DNA from: Buchnera aphidicola (Macrosiphoniella sanborni)
GTDB lineage: Bacteria; Pseudomonadota; Gammaproteobacteria; Enterobacterales; Enterobacteriaceae
Assembly (NCBI RefSeq): GCF_005080885.1
Contig: NZ_CP034864.1
Span: forward strand, 271,282 to 335,281
DNA: 64,000 nt
Direction of reading: 5' to 3'
Shown: in pieces, positions 28,689 to 39,305 of the stretch
Layout of the letters: each line of letters starts with the position of its first letter
Numbering within the stretch: position 1 is the first letter of the stretch
The notes under the pieces: generated by a model
Databases searched by the model: none
What the model saw: the letters and a program-made list of their open reading frames with translations, nothing else
Told to the model about the DNA's origin: nothing
Made by a program: the position numbers and the translations under genes

Positions 28689-31295
28689 ATGTCAAAATCT
28701 CTTGTTATAGTAGAATCTCCAGCAAAAGCAAAAACTATAAATAAATATTTAGGTCATGAATATATCGTCAAATCTAGTATAGGACATATAAGAGATTTAA
28801 TAACTAATAAATTGAAAAATCAATATAAAAATAACATTAAAACTAAAAAAAACCCTTTTTTGAAAAATAGTAAAAAAAATTTTTTTATTAAAAATATAGG
28901 TATTGATCCTCATAATAATTGGAAAGCTGAATATTATATTTTACCTGGAAAAGAAAAAATTATTTCTGAGTTGAAAAATATTGCTCGAGAAGTTGATCAT
29001 ATATATCTTGCTACAGATTTAGATAGAGAGGGAGAAGCAATAGCTTGGCATTTAAAAGAAGTGATAGGTGGTGATATTTCTAAATTTAGTCGTGTAGTAT
29101 TTAACGAAATAACACAACATTCTATTGAAAAAGCATTTAAAAATGTTATTGATATTAACATGAATCAAGTCTATGCACAGCAAGCACGTCGTTTTATGGA
29201 TCGAATTGTAGGTTATATGATTTCACCTTTATTATGGAAAAAAATTTCTAAAGGTTTATCTGCAGGACGTGTTCAATCTGTAGCAGTACGTATTATCGCA
29301 GAACGTGAAAATATTATAAAAAATTTTATATCTGAAGAATATTGGAAAGTATATGTATCTTTTTTATTCAAAGATAAACATAAGATTATTATGGATATAA
29401 CACATTTTAATAATAAAAAATTTTACCCTAAAAATAAAAATGAAGTCAATTTAGCAATAGACAAAATTAAACAATCTTCATTTTTTATTAAAAAACTTGA
29501 AAAAAAAATTATTTATGAAGAACCACCTGTACCATTTATCACTTCTACTTTGCAACAATCTTCTAGTTTATCTTTAGGTTTTAGTGTGAAAAAAACAATG
29601 TTTTTAGCACAAAAATTATACGAAGAAGGTTATATAACTTATATAAGAACTGATTCTTATTATTTAAGTAATTATGCATTAAAAAAAGCCCGTGTATATA
29701 TACAAGAACAATATGGAAAAAATTATTTACCTAAAAAATTTAATATACATATTAATAAAAAATCTTCTCAAAAAGCTCATGAAGCTATTAGACCTTCAAA
29801 TATTGAAATACAAAATATAAATTCAAATATTTTAAATGCTGATGCTAAGAAATTATACAGATTAATTTGGAAACAATTCATATCTTCTCAAATGAAATCA
29901 GCTAAATATCAATCTATTAATATCATTATTCAGTCTAATTTATTTAAATTACAAAAAAAAATAAAAATTATTTTATATGATGGTTGGACAAAAATTTTCA
30001 AAAAAAACAACGAAACAATTTTTAAAACATCTATGTTTAATGTAGGTCACTCAGTACTTCTTGACGAAATTATAATTAATCAAAAATTTACCAAGCCTCT
30101 ACCACGTTTTACAGAAGCGTCTTTAGTTCGTGAATTAGAAAAAAAAGGCATTGGAAGACCGTCTACTTATTCTTTTATTGTATCTAAAATACAAGAAAGA
30201 GGATATGTTAAAATTAAAAATAATAAATTTTATGCAGAAAAAATAGGAGAAATATTAACTGTAAGATTAAAAAAAAGTTTTAGCAATTTAGTTGATTATA
30301 ATTTTACTGCGAATATGGAAAAAAAACTTGATCAAATTGCAGAAAATAAACTGATATGGACTACTTTGTTAAATAATTTTTTTAAAGATTTTTCTATACA
30401 ATTAGAAAAAGCTAAAAAATTACCAGAAGAAGGTGGTATGGAACTCAATACTATGGTATTAACTTCTATCGAATGTTCTTATTGTTTTAAAAAAATGGGA
30501 ATAAAAAATGCTATTACTGGTGTTTTTTTAAGTTGTTCAGGCTATAATAATTCTGAACTTAAAAAACGTTGCAAAAACACTATCGATCTTGTTTTAATAG
30601 AAGATGATCTTGTTATAGAAAATAATATCAAAGAAGTTAACTATAAAAAAACAAAATTACATTCTCAATCAATTAATAAATGTGAAAAATGTCATATGTT
30701 TATGAATAGTTACTTTATTAATGAAAAAATGAAATTACATATTTGCACTAATAATCCTAGTTGTATCGGTTATAAAATTGAAACAGGAAATTTTAATAGT
30801 CCTCTTTATTTAACTAAAATTGTAGAATGTGAAAAATGTCATAGTAATATGACATTAAAAATAGGTCGATTTGGAAAATTTTTTATATGTATTAATCAAA
30901 AATGCAAAAATACAAGAAAAATTTTACCTAATGGTGATATATCCCCTCCAAAAATTGAACCTATTCCATTTCCAGAATTATTATGTACTAAATCTAATGC
31001 ATGGTTTGTGTTACGAGAAGGTATTTCTGGTATTTTTTTCGCTGCAAATAATTTTCCTAAATCACGTGAAACTAGATCTCCATTTGTAGAAGAACTAGCT
31101 AAATTTCAACACTTATTGCCTAAAAAAATACACTACTTATCTACTGCCCCCATAAGAGATGATCAAGAAAATAAGACAATAGTATGTTTTAATAGAAAGA
31201 ATCAAGAATATTATGTTGCTTCTAAAAAAAAAGGAAAATTTACCGGTTGGTCAGCTATATTTCGTGATAATAAATGGTATGTTTTAAATAAATAA
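28689..31295 (+). CDS. topA: DNA topoisomerase I
   Basis: 868 residues (E. coli 865). It relaxes negative supercoils behind transcription. Toprim domain with SLVIVESPAKAKTI (E9) and ATDLDREGE (110-116). The catalytic tyrosine is Y318 in YITYIRTDS. The C-terminal region retains the zinc ribbons with their cysteine pairs (CSYC, CEKCHMF, CEKCHSN) and the distal DNA-binding domain, so unlike many reduced genomes the full-length form is kept. It converges on suhB with a 20-bp gap and no visible terminator. Confidence 0.97.
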   Translation: MSKSLVIVESPAKAKTINKYLGHEYIVKSSIGHIRDLITNKLKNQYKNNIKTKKNPFLKNSKKNFFIKNIGIDPHNNWKAEYYILPGKEKIISELKNIAREVDHIYLATDLDREGEAIAWHLKEVIGGDISKFSRVVFNEITQHSIEKAFKNVIDINMNQVYAQQARRFMDRIVGYMISPLLWKKISKGLSAGRVQSVAVRIIAERENIIKNFISEEYWKVYVSFLFKDKHKIIMDITHFNNKKFYPKNKNEVNLAIDKIKQSSFFIKKLEKKIIYEEPPVPFITSTLQQSSSLSLGFSVKKTMFLAQKLYEEGYITYIRTDSYYLSNYALKKARVYIQEQYGKNYLPKKFNIHINKKSSQKAHEAIRPSNIEIQNINSNILNADAKKLYRLIWKQFISSQMKSAKYQSINIIIQSNLFKLQKKIKIILYDGWTKIFKKNNETIFKTSMFNVGHSVLLDEIIINQKFTKPLPRFTEASLVRELEKKGIGRPSTYSFIVSKIQERGYVKIKNNKFYAEKIGEILTVRLKKSFSNLVDYNFTANMEKKLDQIAENKLIWTTLLNNFFKDFSIQLEKAKKLPEEGGMELNTMVLTSIECSYCFKKMGIKNAITGVFLSCSGYNNSELKKRCKNTIDLVLIEDDLVIENNIKEVNYKKTKLHSQSINKCEKCHMFMNSYFINEKMKLHICTNNPSCIGYKIETGNFNSPLYLTKIVECEKCHSNMTLKIGRFGKFFICINQKCKNTRKILPNGDISPPKIEPIPFPELLCTKSNAWFVLREGISGIFFAANNFPKSRETRSPFVEELAKFQHLLPKKIHYLSTAPIRDDQENKTIVCFNRKNQEYYVASKKKGKFTGWSAIFRDNKWYVLNK

Positions 31296-31315
31296 AATTT
31301 TTTTATTTTAAATAT

Positions 31316-32104
31316 TTAATAGTTTTTTATTTTTTCTGTAATTAATCTAATAAACTTTGGACTACTAATAATATTTCCAAAGCAATCATGATTATTTTCA
31401 CTTGTTCTTTGAAAATTACTAATTAAACAACCTGATTCTCGAGCTTGCAATGCACCTGCTATAATACATGTTGGTTTTAAATTAAAATCTAAAAAACCAT
31501 CTATTTTTCCTGCTGCCACATAAGCTAAATCGAGTAGAACAGAACCAGTGCATCTCAAAGAAATTCCACATAAAATTAGTTGTTGATATATTTGAACATA
31601 TGATAATCTGTGATTAGGCATTTTTCTAGGTAAATGTATTGCAACTGTAGTAGAATCTAAAGTATTTATATTACTGCATCTTGTTCGATAACCATTTAAT
31701 TGTGAACCTTGTCCTTTTACAGCTGTAAATAAATCATTTTTTATAGGATCATATATTACCGAAATTTCGGTGATATTTTTTATAATAATAGCAATAGATA
31801 TACAAAAATGTGGAAAATACTTAATAAAATTTTTTTTACCATCTAATTCATTAATTAACCAAATAGTATTTTTTTCATGCTGATTTAATAAAATATCTTT
31901 ATTATTTTTTAAAATAATGTGATGAGGATAAGATTTATATATAATATTACTGATTATTTTGTTAGTGTGATATATAATATTTTTGATAAAAATTTTCTTT
32001 TTTTCTTGATCTTCTTTAATAAATTTACGTGTATCATAATTTTGAATAATAAAGTTTCCTCCTTGTCGTACTGCACGAATGGCAATATTTAACATTGGAC
32101 GCAT
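31316..32104 (-). CDS. suhB: SuhB-like inositol monophosphatase family protein with degenerate active site
   Basis: 262 residues (E. coli 267) and collinear with SuhB: MRPMLNIAIRAVRQGGNFI at the start, YDPIKNDLFTAVKGQGSQLNG in the middle, TGSVLLDLAYVAAGKIDGF near the end. The phosphatase site is mostly gone. E. coli E67 is N67 here, D84 is N85 in INELDGKKN (normally DPLDGTTN), and the WD aspartate D212 is C213 in KPTCIIAG. D87 remains as D88. In E. coli, SuhB is also a subunit of the rRNA antitermination complex with Nus factors, a role separable from catalysis. I infer that only the structural role persists. It stands alone between topA and rlmN. Confidence 0.94.
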   Translation of the reverse strand: MRPMLNIAIRAVRQGGNFIIQNYDTRKFIKEDQEKKKIFIKNIIYHTNKIISNIIYKSYPHHIILKNNKDILLNQHEKNTIWLINELDGKKNFIKYFPHFCISIAIIIKNITEISVIYDPIKNDLFTAVKGQGSQLNGYRTRCSNINTLDSTTVAIHLPRKMPNHRLSYVQIYQQLILCGISLRCTGSVLLDLAYVAAGKIDGFLDFNLKPTCIIAGALQARESGCLISNFQRTSENNHDCFGNIISSPKFIRLITEKIKNY

Positions 32105-32264
32105 TAAAATCTCCTATAGTTCGTGTAAAAATTATTAAAATATTAACATATTTTACATATATTTAATATGTAATTAAAATTAATTCATTTATAATATAAT
32201 ATTATTATGAAATATAAAATAATGATTTTATAATTATATATTTTAGCTTACAGTATATAAAAAT

Positions 32265-33341
32265 ATGTATATAAATAAAATGTTTGAATCTAAAATTAAC
32301 TTATTAGATTTACATCGTGATAACCTAAGAAATTTTCTTTTTTCATTAGGAGCTAAAAGTTTTGTTACAGAACAAATTATGCAGTGGATTTACCATCATT
32401 CTTGTACTGATTTTAATAAGATGTTTAATATTAGTATAAAAATAAGAAATCAATTATATAAAAAATCTATAATATTTTCATCAAAATTTATAGAAGAAAG
32501 AATTTCTTCTGATGGTACGATTAAATGGATTACTGATATTAATAATCAAAAAATAGAAACAGTTTATATACCAGAAAAAAAACGTTCTACTTTATGTGTA
32601 TCTTCACAAATTGGATGTCCTTTAACATGTCATTTTTGTGCTACTGGACAAAAAAATTTTCAAAGAAATTTAAAAGTATCTGAGATTATTTCTCAAATTT
32701 GGCAAGCAAATAATATACTTAAAAAAAAAAATATTGCAAACCGTATTACTAATATAGTTTTTATGGGTATGGGTGAACCTTTATTAAATTTAAATAATGT
32801 TGTATCTGCACTAAAAATCATTCTAGATGAATATGGTTTTAATTTATCGAAACGTCGTGTTACTTTATCTACATCAGGTATTGTTCCGGCACTAGAAAAA
32901 TTAAAAAATATGATTGATGTTTGTTTAGCAATTTCTTTGCATGCTCCAAATGATTATATAAGAAATCTGATTATGCCAATTAATAAAAAATATAATATTC
33001 ATTCTCTTTTAAATGCAGCAAAAGAATATTTAAAATCTTCTTTTGCTAATAGAGGAGGAATTACAATAGAGTATGTCATGCTTAATAAAATTAATGATTC
33101 AAATGATAATGCTGAACAATTATCTGATTTATTAAAAAATATACCTAGTAAAATTAATTTAATTCCTTGGAATCCATTCCCTGGTTCATCTTTTTTATGT
33201 AGTAATATTGATAGAATTAATACATTTGCAAACATTTTAAGAAAAAAAGGATTTACTGTAATTATTAGAAAAAATAGAGGACAAGATATTAATGCTGCAT
33301 GTGGTCAATTAACTGGAAAAAAAATAAATACTATTAAATAA
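32265..33341 (+). CDS. rlmN: Dual-specificity 23S/tRNA adenine-C2 methyltransferase RlmN
   Basis: 358 residues from 32265 (E. coli 384); an ATG five codons in (MFESKINLLDLHRDN) is equally possible, and neither has a good ribosome binding site. Radical-SAM enzyme methylating A2503 of 23S rRNA and A37 of some tRNAs. Cluster ligands C118-x3-C122-x2-C125 (GCPLTCHFCATGQ), a conserved C111 before them, SAM motif FMGMGEPLLN, and the essential C-terminal cysteine in DINAACGQL. rlmN-ispG-hisS is the E. coli order without rodZ. Confidence 0.96.
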   Translation: MYINKMFESKINLLDLHRDNLRNFLFSLGAKSFVTEQIMQWIYHHSCTDFNKMFNISIKIRNQLYKKSIIFSSKFIEERISSDGTIKWITDINNQKIETVYIPEKKRSTLCVSSQIGCPLTCHFCATGQKNFQRNLKVSEIISQIWQANNILKKKNIANRITNIVFMGMGEPLLNLNNVVSALKIILDEYGFNLSKRRVTLSTSGIVPALEKLKNMIDVCLAISLHAPNDYIRNLIMPINKKYNIHSLLNAAKEYLKSSFANRGGITIEYVMLNKINDSNDNAEQLSDLLKNIPSKINLIPWNPFPGSSFLCSNIDRINTFANILRKKGFTVIIRKNRGQDINAACGQLTGKKINTIK

Positions 33342-33392
33342 TTATTGATTTTATAATGTTTATTTTTTTAAACAATACTCAATTAAAATATT

Positions 33393-34499
33393 ATGAATAA
33401 ATATAACAAGATTAATAGAAGAAAATCTGATCGAATTTATATCGGAAAAGTTCCTATTGGAAATAATGCACCTATTGCAGTACAATCTATGACTAATACC
33501 CAAACTTCAAATACTTTAGAAACAATAAAACAAATTTTAGCTTTACAAAAAATAGGAGCTGATATTGTTCGTGTTTCTATTCCAACTTTAGAAGCTGCTG
33601 AATCTTTTAAAATCATTAAAAAAAAAATTAACATTCCATTAATTGCAGATATTCATTTCGATTATAGATTAGCTTTGAAAGCTATACAATATGGAGCTGA
33701 TTGTTTAAGAATCAATCCTGGTAATATTGGTAATAAAAAGAGAATATCAGCAGTTATTAACTGTGCAAAAGATGCGAATATTCCCATTCGCATTGGTGTG
33801 AATTCAGGATCATTAGAAAAAGATATATTAAAAAAATATAAAAGCCCCACTGCAGAAGCTTTAGTAGAATCAGCTATAAGGCATATTGAATATTTTGATA
33901 ATTTTAATTTTAATCAATTTAAAGTTAGTGTGAAATCTTCTGATGTATTTTTAGCTGTTGATTCTTATCGAATGCTTAGTAATAAAATTACACAACCTTT
34001 ACATATTGGTATCACAGAAGCTGGCGGATTAAGAAATGGAACTGTAAAATCTTCAATAGGTATATCGCTTTTATTATTAGAAGGTATAGGAGATACATTA
34101 AGAATTTCATTAGCAGCTGATCCGATTGAAGAAATAAAAGTGGCTTTTGATATTTTACAAACCTTAAAAATAAGAAGAAGAGGAATTAATTTTATTGCTT
34201 GTCCAACTTGTTCTAGACAAGAATTTGATGTAATTAATGTGGTAAATCAATTGGACAAAAAATTAGAAGATATTTCTATACCTTTAGATATTTCTATTAT
34301 TGGTTGTATTGTTAATGGAATAGGAGAAGCAAAAACAGCAACATTAGGATTAATAGGGGGTTATAAAAAAAGTGCATTATATACAAATGGAATACGTCAA
34401 AAACATCAAATAAAAAATGAAAATATTATAGAAGAAATGGAAAAAAAAATTAGAAAAAAAGTAAACGAATTAAATAATTTAAAAAAAAATCATAATTAA
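33393..34499 (+). CDS. ispG: 4-hydroxy-3-methylbut-2-enyl diphosphate synthase IspG
   Basis: 368 residues (E. coli 372). Penultimate step of the MEP isoprenoid pathway, with one [4Fe-4S] cluster fed by flavodoxin. TIM-barrel start with [13 protein letters not shown]; cluster ligands in [11 protein letters not shown] (two Cys) and the third Cys in [12 protein letters not shown]. The usual NGPGEA is NGIGEA here, with the glutamate ligand kept. It lies between rlmN and hisS, with gaps of 51 and 35 bp. Confidence 0.96.
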   Translation: MNKYNKINRRKSDRIYIGKVPIGNNAPIAVQSMTNTQTSNTLETIKQILALQKIGADIVRVSIPTLEAAESFKIIKKKINIPLIADIHFDYRLALKAIQYGADCLRINPGNIGNKKRISAVINCAKDANIPIRIGVNSGSLEKDILKKYKSPTAEALVESAIRHIEYFDNFNFNQFKVSVKSSDVFLAVDSYRMLSNKITQPLHIGITEAGGLRNGTVKSSIGISLLLLEGIGDTLRISLAADPIEEIKVAFDILQTLKIRRRGINFIACPTCSRQEFDVINVVNQLDKKLEDISIPLDISIIGCIVNGIGEAKTATLGLIGGYKKSALYTNGIRQKHQIKNENIIEEMEKKIRKKVNELNNLKKNHN

Positions 34500-34534
34500 T
34501 TTTTATTTATTAATATTTGAAATAAGAGAAAAGA

Positions 34535-35809
34535 GTGAAAAAAGAAATAAAATCAATTCGGGGTATGCATGATTATCTACCTCAAGAATTAATAATATGG
34601 AATTATGTAGAAACAATATTAAAAGAAGTTCTCACTAGTTATTGTTATTTAGAAATTAGATTACCTTTATTAGAAAAAACTGCTATTTTTAAAAGAGCTA
34701 TAGGGGATATTACTGATGTGATAGAAAAAGAAATGTACTCTTTTAATGATCGAAAAGGTAGTAGTTTAACTTTACGTCCAGAAGGTACAGTAAGTTGTGT
34801 TAGAGCTATAATACAAAATAATTTATTAAAGAAAAAAAATAATAGATTTTGGTATATGGGTCCAATGTTTCGCTATGAAAGACCTCAAAAAGGAAGATAT
34901 CGTCAATTTCATCAATTAGGAGCAGAAGTATTTGGTTTAGATACTGAAGATATTGATTTAGAAATGATTATGTTAATTAATCGTTTATGGAAAAAAATTG
35001 GAATTGGTTCATATGTACAATTAGAAATTAATTATATTGGTTCTAAACAAGAACGTTTTGAATATAAAAAAGAATTAGTTTCTTTTTTAAAAAAATATGA
35101 ACATCTATTAGATGAAGATTGCAAAAGAAGATTATATACTAATCCCTTACGAATTTTAGATACTAAAAATCACAATGTAAAAAAAATATTAAAAAATGCA
35201 CCATTATTAAGTAAATATATTAGTTCTCATTCTAAAAATTCTTTTAAAAATTTATGTAATATGCTGGATTGTTATGGTATTAAATATAAATATAATCCCT
35301 ATTTAATTAGAGGATTAGATTATTATAATAATACAGTATTTGAATGGATAAGCACAGAACTAGGATCGCAAAATACTATTTGTGCGGGAGGTAGATACGA
35401 TTCTTTAGTACAAGATATGGGAGGAAAAAAAACTTCTGCTATAGGATTTGCAATTGGAATCGAACGTTTAATTTTGCTTATTCAACTAAAAAAAATTTTT
35501 TCTAAAAAATTAGAAGAAATTAATATTTACATTATTTTTATAGAAGATAATGATAAACATCATGCAATAGAATTATCTGAAGAAATAAGAAATGTCTATC
35601 CAAAATTAAAAGTCTTTATTAATTTTTTTAAACAAAATTTAAAAAAAAAAATAAAAAATGCTATTAATTCTTTAGCAAAAATTATTATTTTAATAAATAA
35701 TCAAAAAATTAAAAAAAAAATTTTTATAGTGAAAGATGTAAAAAAAAATACAGAATATTTTCTTATGAAAAATGAGTTAATGATAAAAATCAAAGATATA
35801 TTCAAATAA
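34535..35809 (+). CDS. hisS: Histidyl-tRNA synthetase
   Basis: 424 residues, as in E. coli, from a GTG at 34535. Class II motif 2 [14 protein letters not shown]; histidine-specific motifs [15 protein letters not shown] and [14 protein letters not shown]; motif 3 region [11 protein letters not shown]. The C-terminal anticodon-binding domain is Lys/Asn-rich and contains an 11-A run (35641-35651) that stays in frame. The sequence upstream of the GTG is purine-rich (aagagaaaaga), a weak ribosome binding site. Confidence 0.96.
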   Translation: MKKEIKSIRGMHDYLPQELIIWNYVETILKEVLTSYCYLEIRLPLLEKTAIFKRAIGDITDVIEKEMYSFNDRKGSSLTLRPEGTVSCVRAIIQNNLLKKKNNRFWYMGPMFRYERPQKGRYRQFHQLGAEVFGLDTEDIDLEMIMLINRLWKKIGIGSYVQLEINYIGSKQERFEYKKELVSFLKKYEHLLDEDCKRRLYTNPLRILDTKNHNVKKILKNAPLLSKYISSHSKNSFKNLCNMLDCYGIKYKYNPYLIRGLDYYNNTVFEWISTELGSQNTICAGGRYDSLVQDMGGKKTSAIGFAIGIERLILLIQLKKIFSKKLEEINIYIIFIEDNDKHHAIELSEEIRNVYPKLKVFINFFKQNLKKKIKNAINSLAKIIILINNQKIKKKIFIVKDVKKNTEYFLMKNELMIKIKDIFK

Positions 35810-35832
35810 TTTTTTAGTTAAATTTAATATTT

Positions 35833-35836
35833 AGGA
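35833..35836 (+). promoter_or_regulatory. Ribosome binding site for the TTG start of glyA
   Basis: agga, 7 bases before TTG at 35844. No in-frame ATG or GTG lies near the conserved N terminus. Confidence 0.65.
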
Positions 35837-35843
35837 CAAGACA

Positions 35844-37094
35844 TTGAATAATAAAACAAATTTTTCAAAATATGATCCAGAAATATGGAATGCAATAGAA
35901 AAAGAAAAAATAAGACAAGAAAATCATATAGAATTAATTGCGTCAGAAAATTATACTAGTAATTATATTATGTATGCACAAGGTTCGCAATTAACAAATA
36001 AATATGCAGAAGGATATCCTAGAAAACGTTATTATGGTGGTTGTAAATATGTAGATATTATTGAAGAAATAGCTATTAATAGAGCAAAAAAATTATTTAA
36101 TGCTGATTTTGCTAACGTTCAACCTCATTCTGGATCTCAAGCAAATTTTGCTGTTTATACAGCATTATTAAAACCTGGTGATACAATATTAGGTATGAAA
36201 TTATCACATGGAGGTCATTTAACTCATGGTTCTTCTGTTAATTTTTCAGGTAAAATATATAATGTTATTTCATATGGTGTAGATAACAACGGAATTATTG
36301 ATTATGAAGAATTATTACGTTTGACAAAAAAAAATAAACCTAAAATGATTATTGGTGGTTTTTCAGCATATTCTGGAATTTGTGATTGGAAAAAAATGCG
36401 TGATATTGCAGATACAGTGAATGCTTATTTCGTTGTAGACATAGCTCATGTTGCTGGTTTAATAGCAGCAAAAATTTATCCAAATCCTATTGATTATGCA
36501 CATGTTGTTACTAGTACTACTCACAAAACATTAGCAGGTCCTCGCGGTGGATTAATTCTTGCTAAAAATGGAAGTGATGATTTGTATAAGAAAATAAATT
36601 TATCAGTTTTTCCTGGTGCACAAGGAGGACCATTAATGCATGTAATCGCTGCAAAAGCTATTGCATTTAAAGAAGCTTTAGAACCCGAATTTAAAATATA
36701 TCAAAAACAAATAGTGAAAAATTCTCAAAGTATGGTTCAAAGATTTTTAGAAAGAGGATATAGTATTGTTTCTAATAATACTTGCAATCATCTTTTTTTA
36801 ATTAATTTAACTAATAAAAACATCACTGGAAAAGATGCTGATATTACCTTAAGTAAAGCTAATATAACTGTTAACAAAAATACTATACCTAATGATTTAA
36901 ACAGTCCTTTTATTACTTCAGGTATACGTATTGGAACACCTGCTATTACTAGACGTGGTTTTAAAGAACAAGAAGCATATGATGTAGTGAACTGGATAGC
37001 TGATATTTTAGATGATATTAATAATAAAAAAAATATTTTTAATATCAAACAAAAAGTATTAGAAATGTGTCTAAAATATCCTGTTTATATTTAA
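35844..37094 (+). CDS. glyA: Serine hydroxymethyltransferase
   Basis: 416 residues (E. coli 417). PLP enzyme interconverting serine and glycine, the main source of one-carbon units. The start is TTG at 35844 with an agga box; the next ATG is 43 codons in and would delete conserved sequence. [36 protein letters not shown], and the PLP lysine in [13 protein letters not shown] are all intact. It converges on bioD with 71 bp between. Confidence 0.97.
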   Translation: MNNKTNFSKYDPEIWNAIEKEKIRQENHIELIASENYTSNYIMYAQGSQLTNKYAEGYPRKRYYGGCKYVDIIEEIAINRAKKLFNADFANVQPHSGSQANFAVYTALLKPGDTILGMKLSHGGHLTHGSSVNFSGKIYNVISYGVDNNGIIDYEELLRLTKKNKPKMIIGGFSAYSGICDWKKMRDIADTVNAYFVVDIAHVAGLIAAKIYPNPIDYAHVVTSTTHKTLAGPRGGLILAKNGSDDLYKKINLSVFPGAQGGPLMHVIAAKAIAFKEALEPEFKIYQKQIVKNSQSMVQRFLERGYSIVSNNTCNHLFLINLTNKNITGKDADITLSKANITVNKNTIPNDLNSPFITSGIRIGTPAITRRGFKEQEAYDVVNWIADILDDINNKKNIFNIKQKVLEMCLKYPVYI

Positions 37095-37165
37095 TTAAAA
37101 AAATTTTTAAAATTTATTAAAAAATAATAATTTTGCATGTTTTAATTTAAAAATCATCTTCAACT

Positions 37166-37840
37166 TTATTTTGGTAGTATTATATTAATTTTATTATAAT
37201 CAATTTTATTTTTATTTTTTAAATATGGAATTTCACCTAAAAAAGGAGATTTAATATAATTTAATAAAGTTTGAATATAATGTATATTATATTGATTATT
37301 TGGAACAATATTATTGGCTATCCAACCTCCACATTGTATGTTTTCTGAAAAAATAGCTTGTTCTGTTAAAATAGCGTGGTTTATGCATCCTAATTTAATT
37401 GCAATTACAATAATAACAGTTAATTTTTCTTTTTTTACCCAATTTGAAAAAGTATCTTTATAAGATAATGGGGTATACCATCCACCAGCACCTTCAATAA
37501 TAATCCAATTACTTTTTTTTGCAATTTTTTTTAAACCTAAAGACATATTTTGTTTTGTAATATCCCTTTTATAAAGACAACTTAAAATATGAGGAGGAGC
37601 GTTTTCTAAAAATGCAATTGGATTAATTTCTTGGTTACTTAATTTTATAGCACTGTTCTTTTTAAGAATCAGTGTATCATTATTTAAAATAATATTTGAT
37701 TTTTTTTTACCTCCTGAAGAAATAGGTTTATATCCTGCTGTTTTATAACCATGATAAGTAGCTTTTTTTAATAAAATACTACTTGCAATAGTTTTTCCTA
37801 CGTTTGTATCTGTTCCAGTAATAAAAAATTTTTTAATCAT
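37166..37840 (-). CDS. bioD: Dethiobiotin synthetase
   Basis: 224 residues (E. coli 225). ATP-dependent ring closure of diaminopelargonate to dethiobiotin. P-loop GTDTNVGKT (9-17), substrate lysine and serine in YKPISSG, and IIEGAGGWYTPL. In E. coli it ends bioBFCD. Here bioF and bioC are absent and 353 bp of A/T separate bioB from bioD, so it may have its own promoter. Confidence 0.96.
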   Translation of the reverse strand: MIKKFFITGTDTNVGKTIASSILLKKATYHGYKTAGYKPISSGGKKKSNIILNNDTLILKKNSAIKLSNQEINPIAFLENAPPHILSCLYKRDITKQNMSLGLKKIAKKSNWIIIEGAGGWYTPLSYKDTFSNWVKKEKLTVIIVIAIKLGCINHAILTEQAIFSENIQCGGWIANNIVPNNQYNIHYIQTLLNYIKSPFLGEIPYLKNKNKIDYNKINIILPK

Positions 37841-38193
37841 AATTATGTCTTAATTTCTTTTTGAATATGGAAAATAATAAAAGATATTTTATTTTACAAT
37901 ATTTTACATACTTAATATTAATAAAAATTTTTAAAAAAATTTGTTATTAATGAAATAAATAATTCTTTATTAAAATGTTATTAGTATTTAATCAATATGT
38001 AAATGAAGTAACTCGATATAAATTATTATTTATATTTTAAATATAATATATAATAATATTGAGTTACTTTAAAAATAATATTATTTTTAATGAAAATGTC
38101 AGCTGATATATAATCTATTAAGAAATAAATTGTTTAAAAACATTTATAGTTGCAATTTAATACATAATAAAATTTTTTAGATAAATTTTTAAT
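37841..38193. other. 353-bp gap between bioB and bioD (site of lost bioF and bioC)
   Basis: No coding frame and no recognisable bioF or bioC fragment. It contains one structured element: arms aagtaactc (38006-38014) and gagttactt (38061-38069) are perfectly complementary and extend by about five more pairs inward. It may be the bioB terminator, since both genes read leftward, or the scar of the deletion. Confidence 0.5.
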
Positions 38194-39225
38194 TTATGAT
38201 ATATCTGCATTATAGTACTGATTTTTATTAATTTTTAATGATGAAACTAAAGAATTATATTTAAATTTTTTTGATGTATTATATTTTTGATATTCTGGAT
38301 GTAAATTCAATTTTTTTAATAATTTTAAATCATTTTGTTCTTCTGGATTCTCTGCAGTTAATAGTTTGCATCCATAAAAAATAGAATTTGCTCCAGCCAT
38401 AAAACACATAGCCTGAGTTTGATCATTCATATTTTTACGTCCAGCAGATAATCTAATATAAGATTTTGGCATCATAATACGCGCAGCAGCAATAATACGA
38501 ATGAAATCAAATGGATCTACATTTTTATTATTTTCCATTGGCGTTCCTGGTATTTTTACTAACATATTTATAGGTACACTTTCTGGTGGGATAGATAAAT
38601 TAGATAATGTCATTAATAATTCAATACGATCTTGTTTTTTTTCACCTAATCCTATAATTCCTCCAGAACAAATTTTTATACCGGAATTACGTACTACATT
38701 AAGTGTATTAAGTCGTTCTTGATATGTGCGAGTAGTGACAACATTACTATAAAAATTTTCAGATGTATCTAAATTATGATTATAAAAATCTAAACCTGCA
38801 TTTGATAATTTTTTTGCTTGTATATCATTTAAAGAACCTAAAGTCATGCAAGTTTCCATACCTAACTTTTTTATTTCTTGGATAATTTTTTCTAAATAAG
38901 GAATATCTTGTTCTTTAGGATTTTTCCATGCAGCTCCCATGCAAAATCTACTTGAACCTGAAGATTTTGCTTTTTTTGCAGCATTAATAATTTTTTCTAT
39001 TTCTAATAAAGATTCTTTTTTTACATCTGTTTTGTATCTAGCACTTTGAGGACAATATTTACAATCTTCTGGACAAGATCCAGTTTTAATAGAAAGTAGT
39101 GTGCTAATTTGTATACTGTTAGGATTGAAATATTTTCTATGTTCTTGTTGAGCTTGAAACATCAATTCAAAAAAAGGTTTTTCAAAGAGCATTCTTGTTT
39201 TGTCTGCAGTCCATTTTTTTTTCAT
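38194..39225 (-). CDS. bioB: Biotin synthase
   Basis: 343 residues from the ATG at 39225 (E. coli 346). A ggag box 6 bases upstream selects this codon over a TTG at 39237 and an ATG at 39231, and the N terminus MKKKWTADK then matches E. coli. Radical-SAM enzyme inserting sulfur into dethiobiotin. C51-x3-C55-x2-C58 (CPEDCKYC) holds the SAM cluster, and YNHNLDTS and RLSAGR hold the second-cluster ligands. It is divergent from bioA, as in E. coli. Confidence 0.96.
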   Translation of the reverse strand: MKKKWTADKTRMLFEKPFFELMFQAQQEHRKYFNPNSIQISTLLSIKTGSCPEDCKYCPQSARYKTDVKKESLLEIEKIINAAKKAKSSGSSRFCMGAAWKNPKEQDIPYLEKIIQEIKKLGMETCMTLGSLNDIQAKKLSNAGLDFYNHNLDTSENFYSNVVTTRTYQERLNTLNVVRNSGIKICSGGIIGLGEKKQDRIELLMTLSNLSIPPESVPINMLVKIPGTPMENNKNVDPFDFIRIIAAARIMMPKSYIRLSAGRKNMNDQTQAMCFMAGANSIFYGCKLLTAENPEEQNDLKLLKKLNLHPEYQKYNTSKKFKYNSLVSSLKINKNQYYNADIS

Positions 39226-39231
39226 ATTCAT

Positions 39232-39235
39232 CTCC
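39232..39235 (-). promoter_or_regulatory. Ribosome binding site of bioB
   Basis: ggag on the minus strand, 6 bases before the ATG at 39225. It decides between three nearby in-frame start codons. Confidence 0.7.
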
Positions 39236-39305
39236 AAAAAAATTATGTTTTTTCTTTAATTAAAGGTTTATACTGAATTATTTCATATTTTATATATAAA
39301 TTATT

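Noticed and set aside
38501-38722. 73-codon plus-strand ORF in bioB
   Set aside because: Antisense to conserved bioB sequence.
39226-39305. BirA operator between bioA and bioB
   Set aside because: Only one GGTTTA half-site; the partner TGTAAACC-like half is absent.
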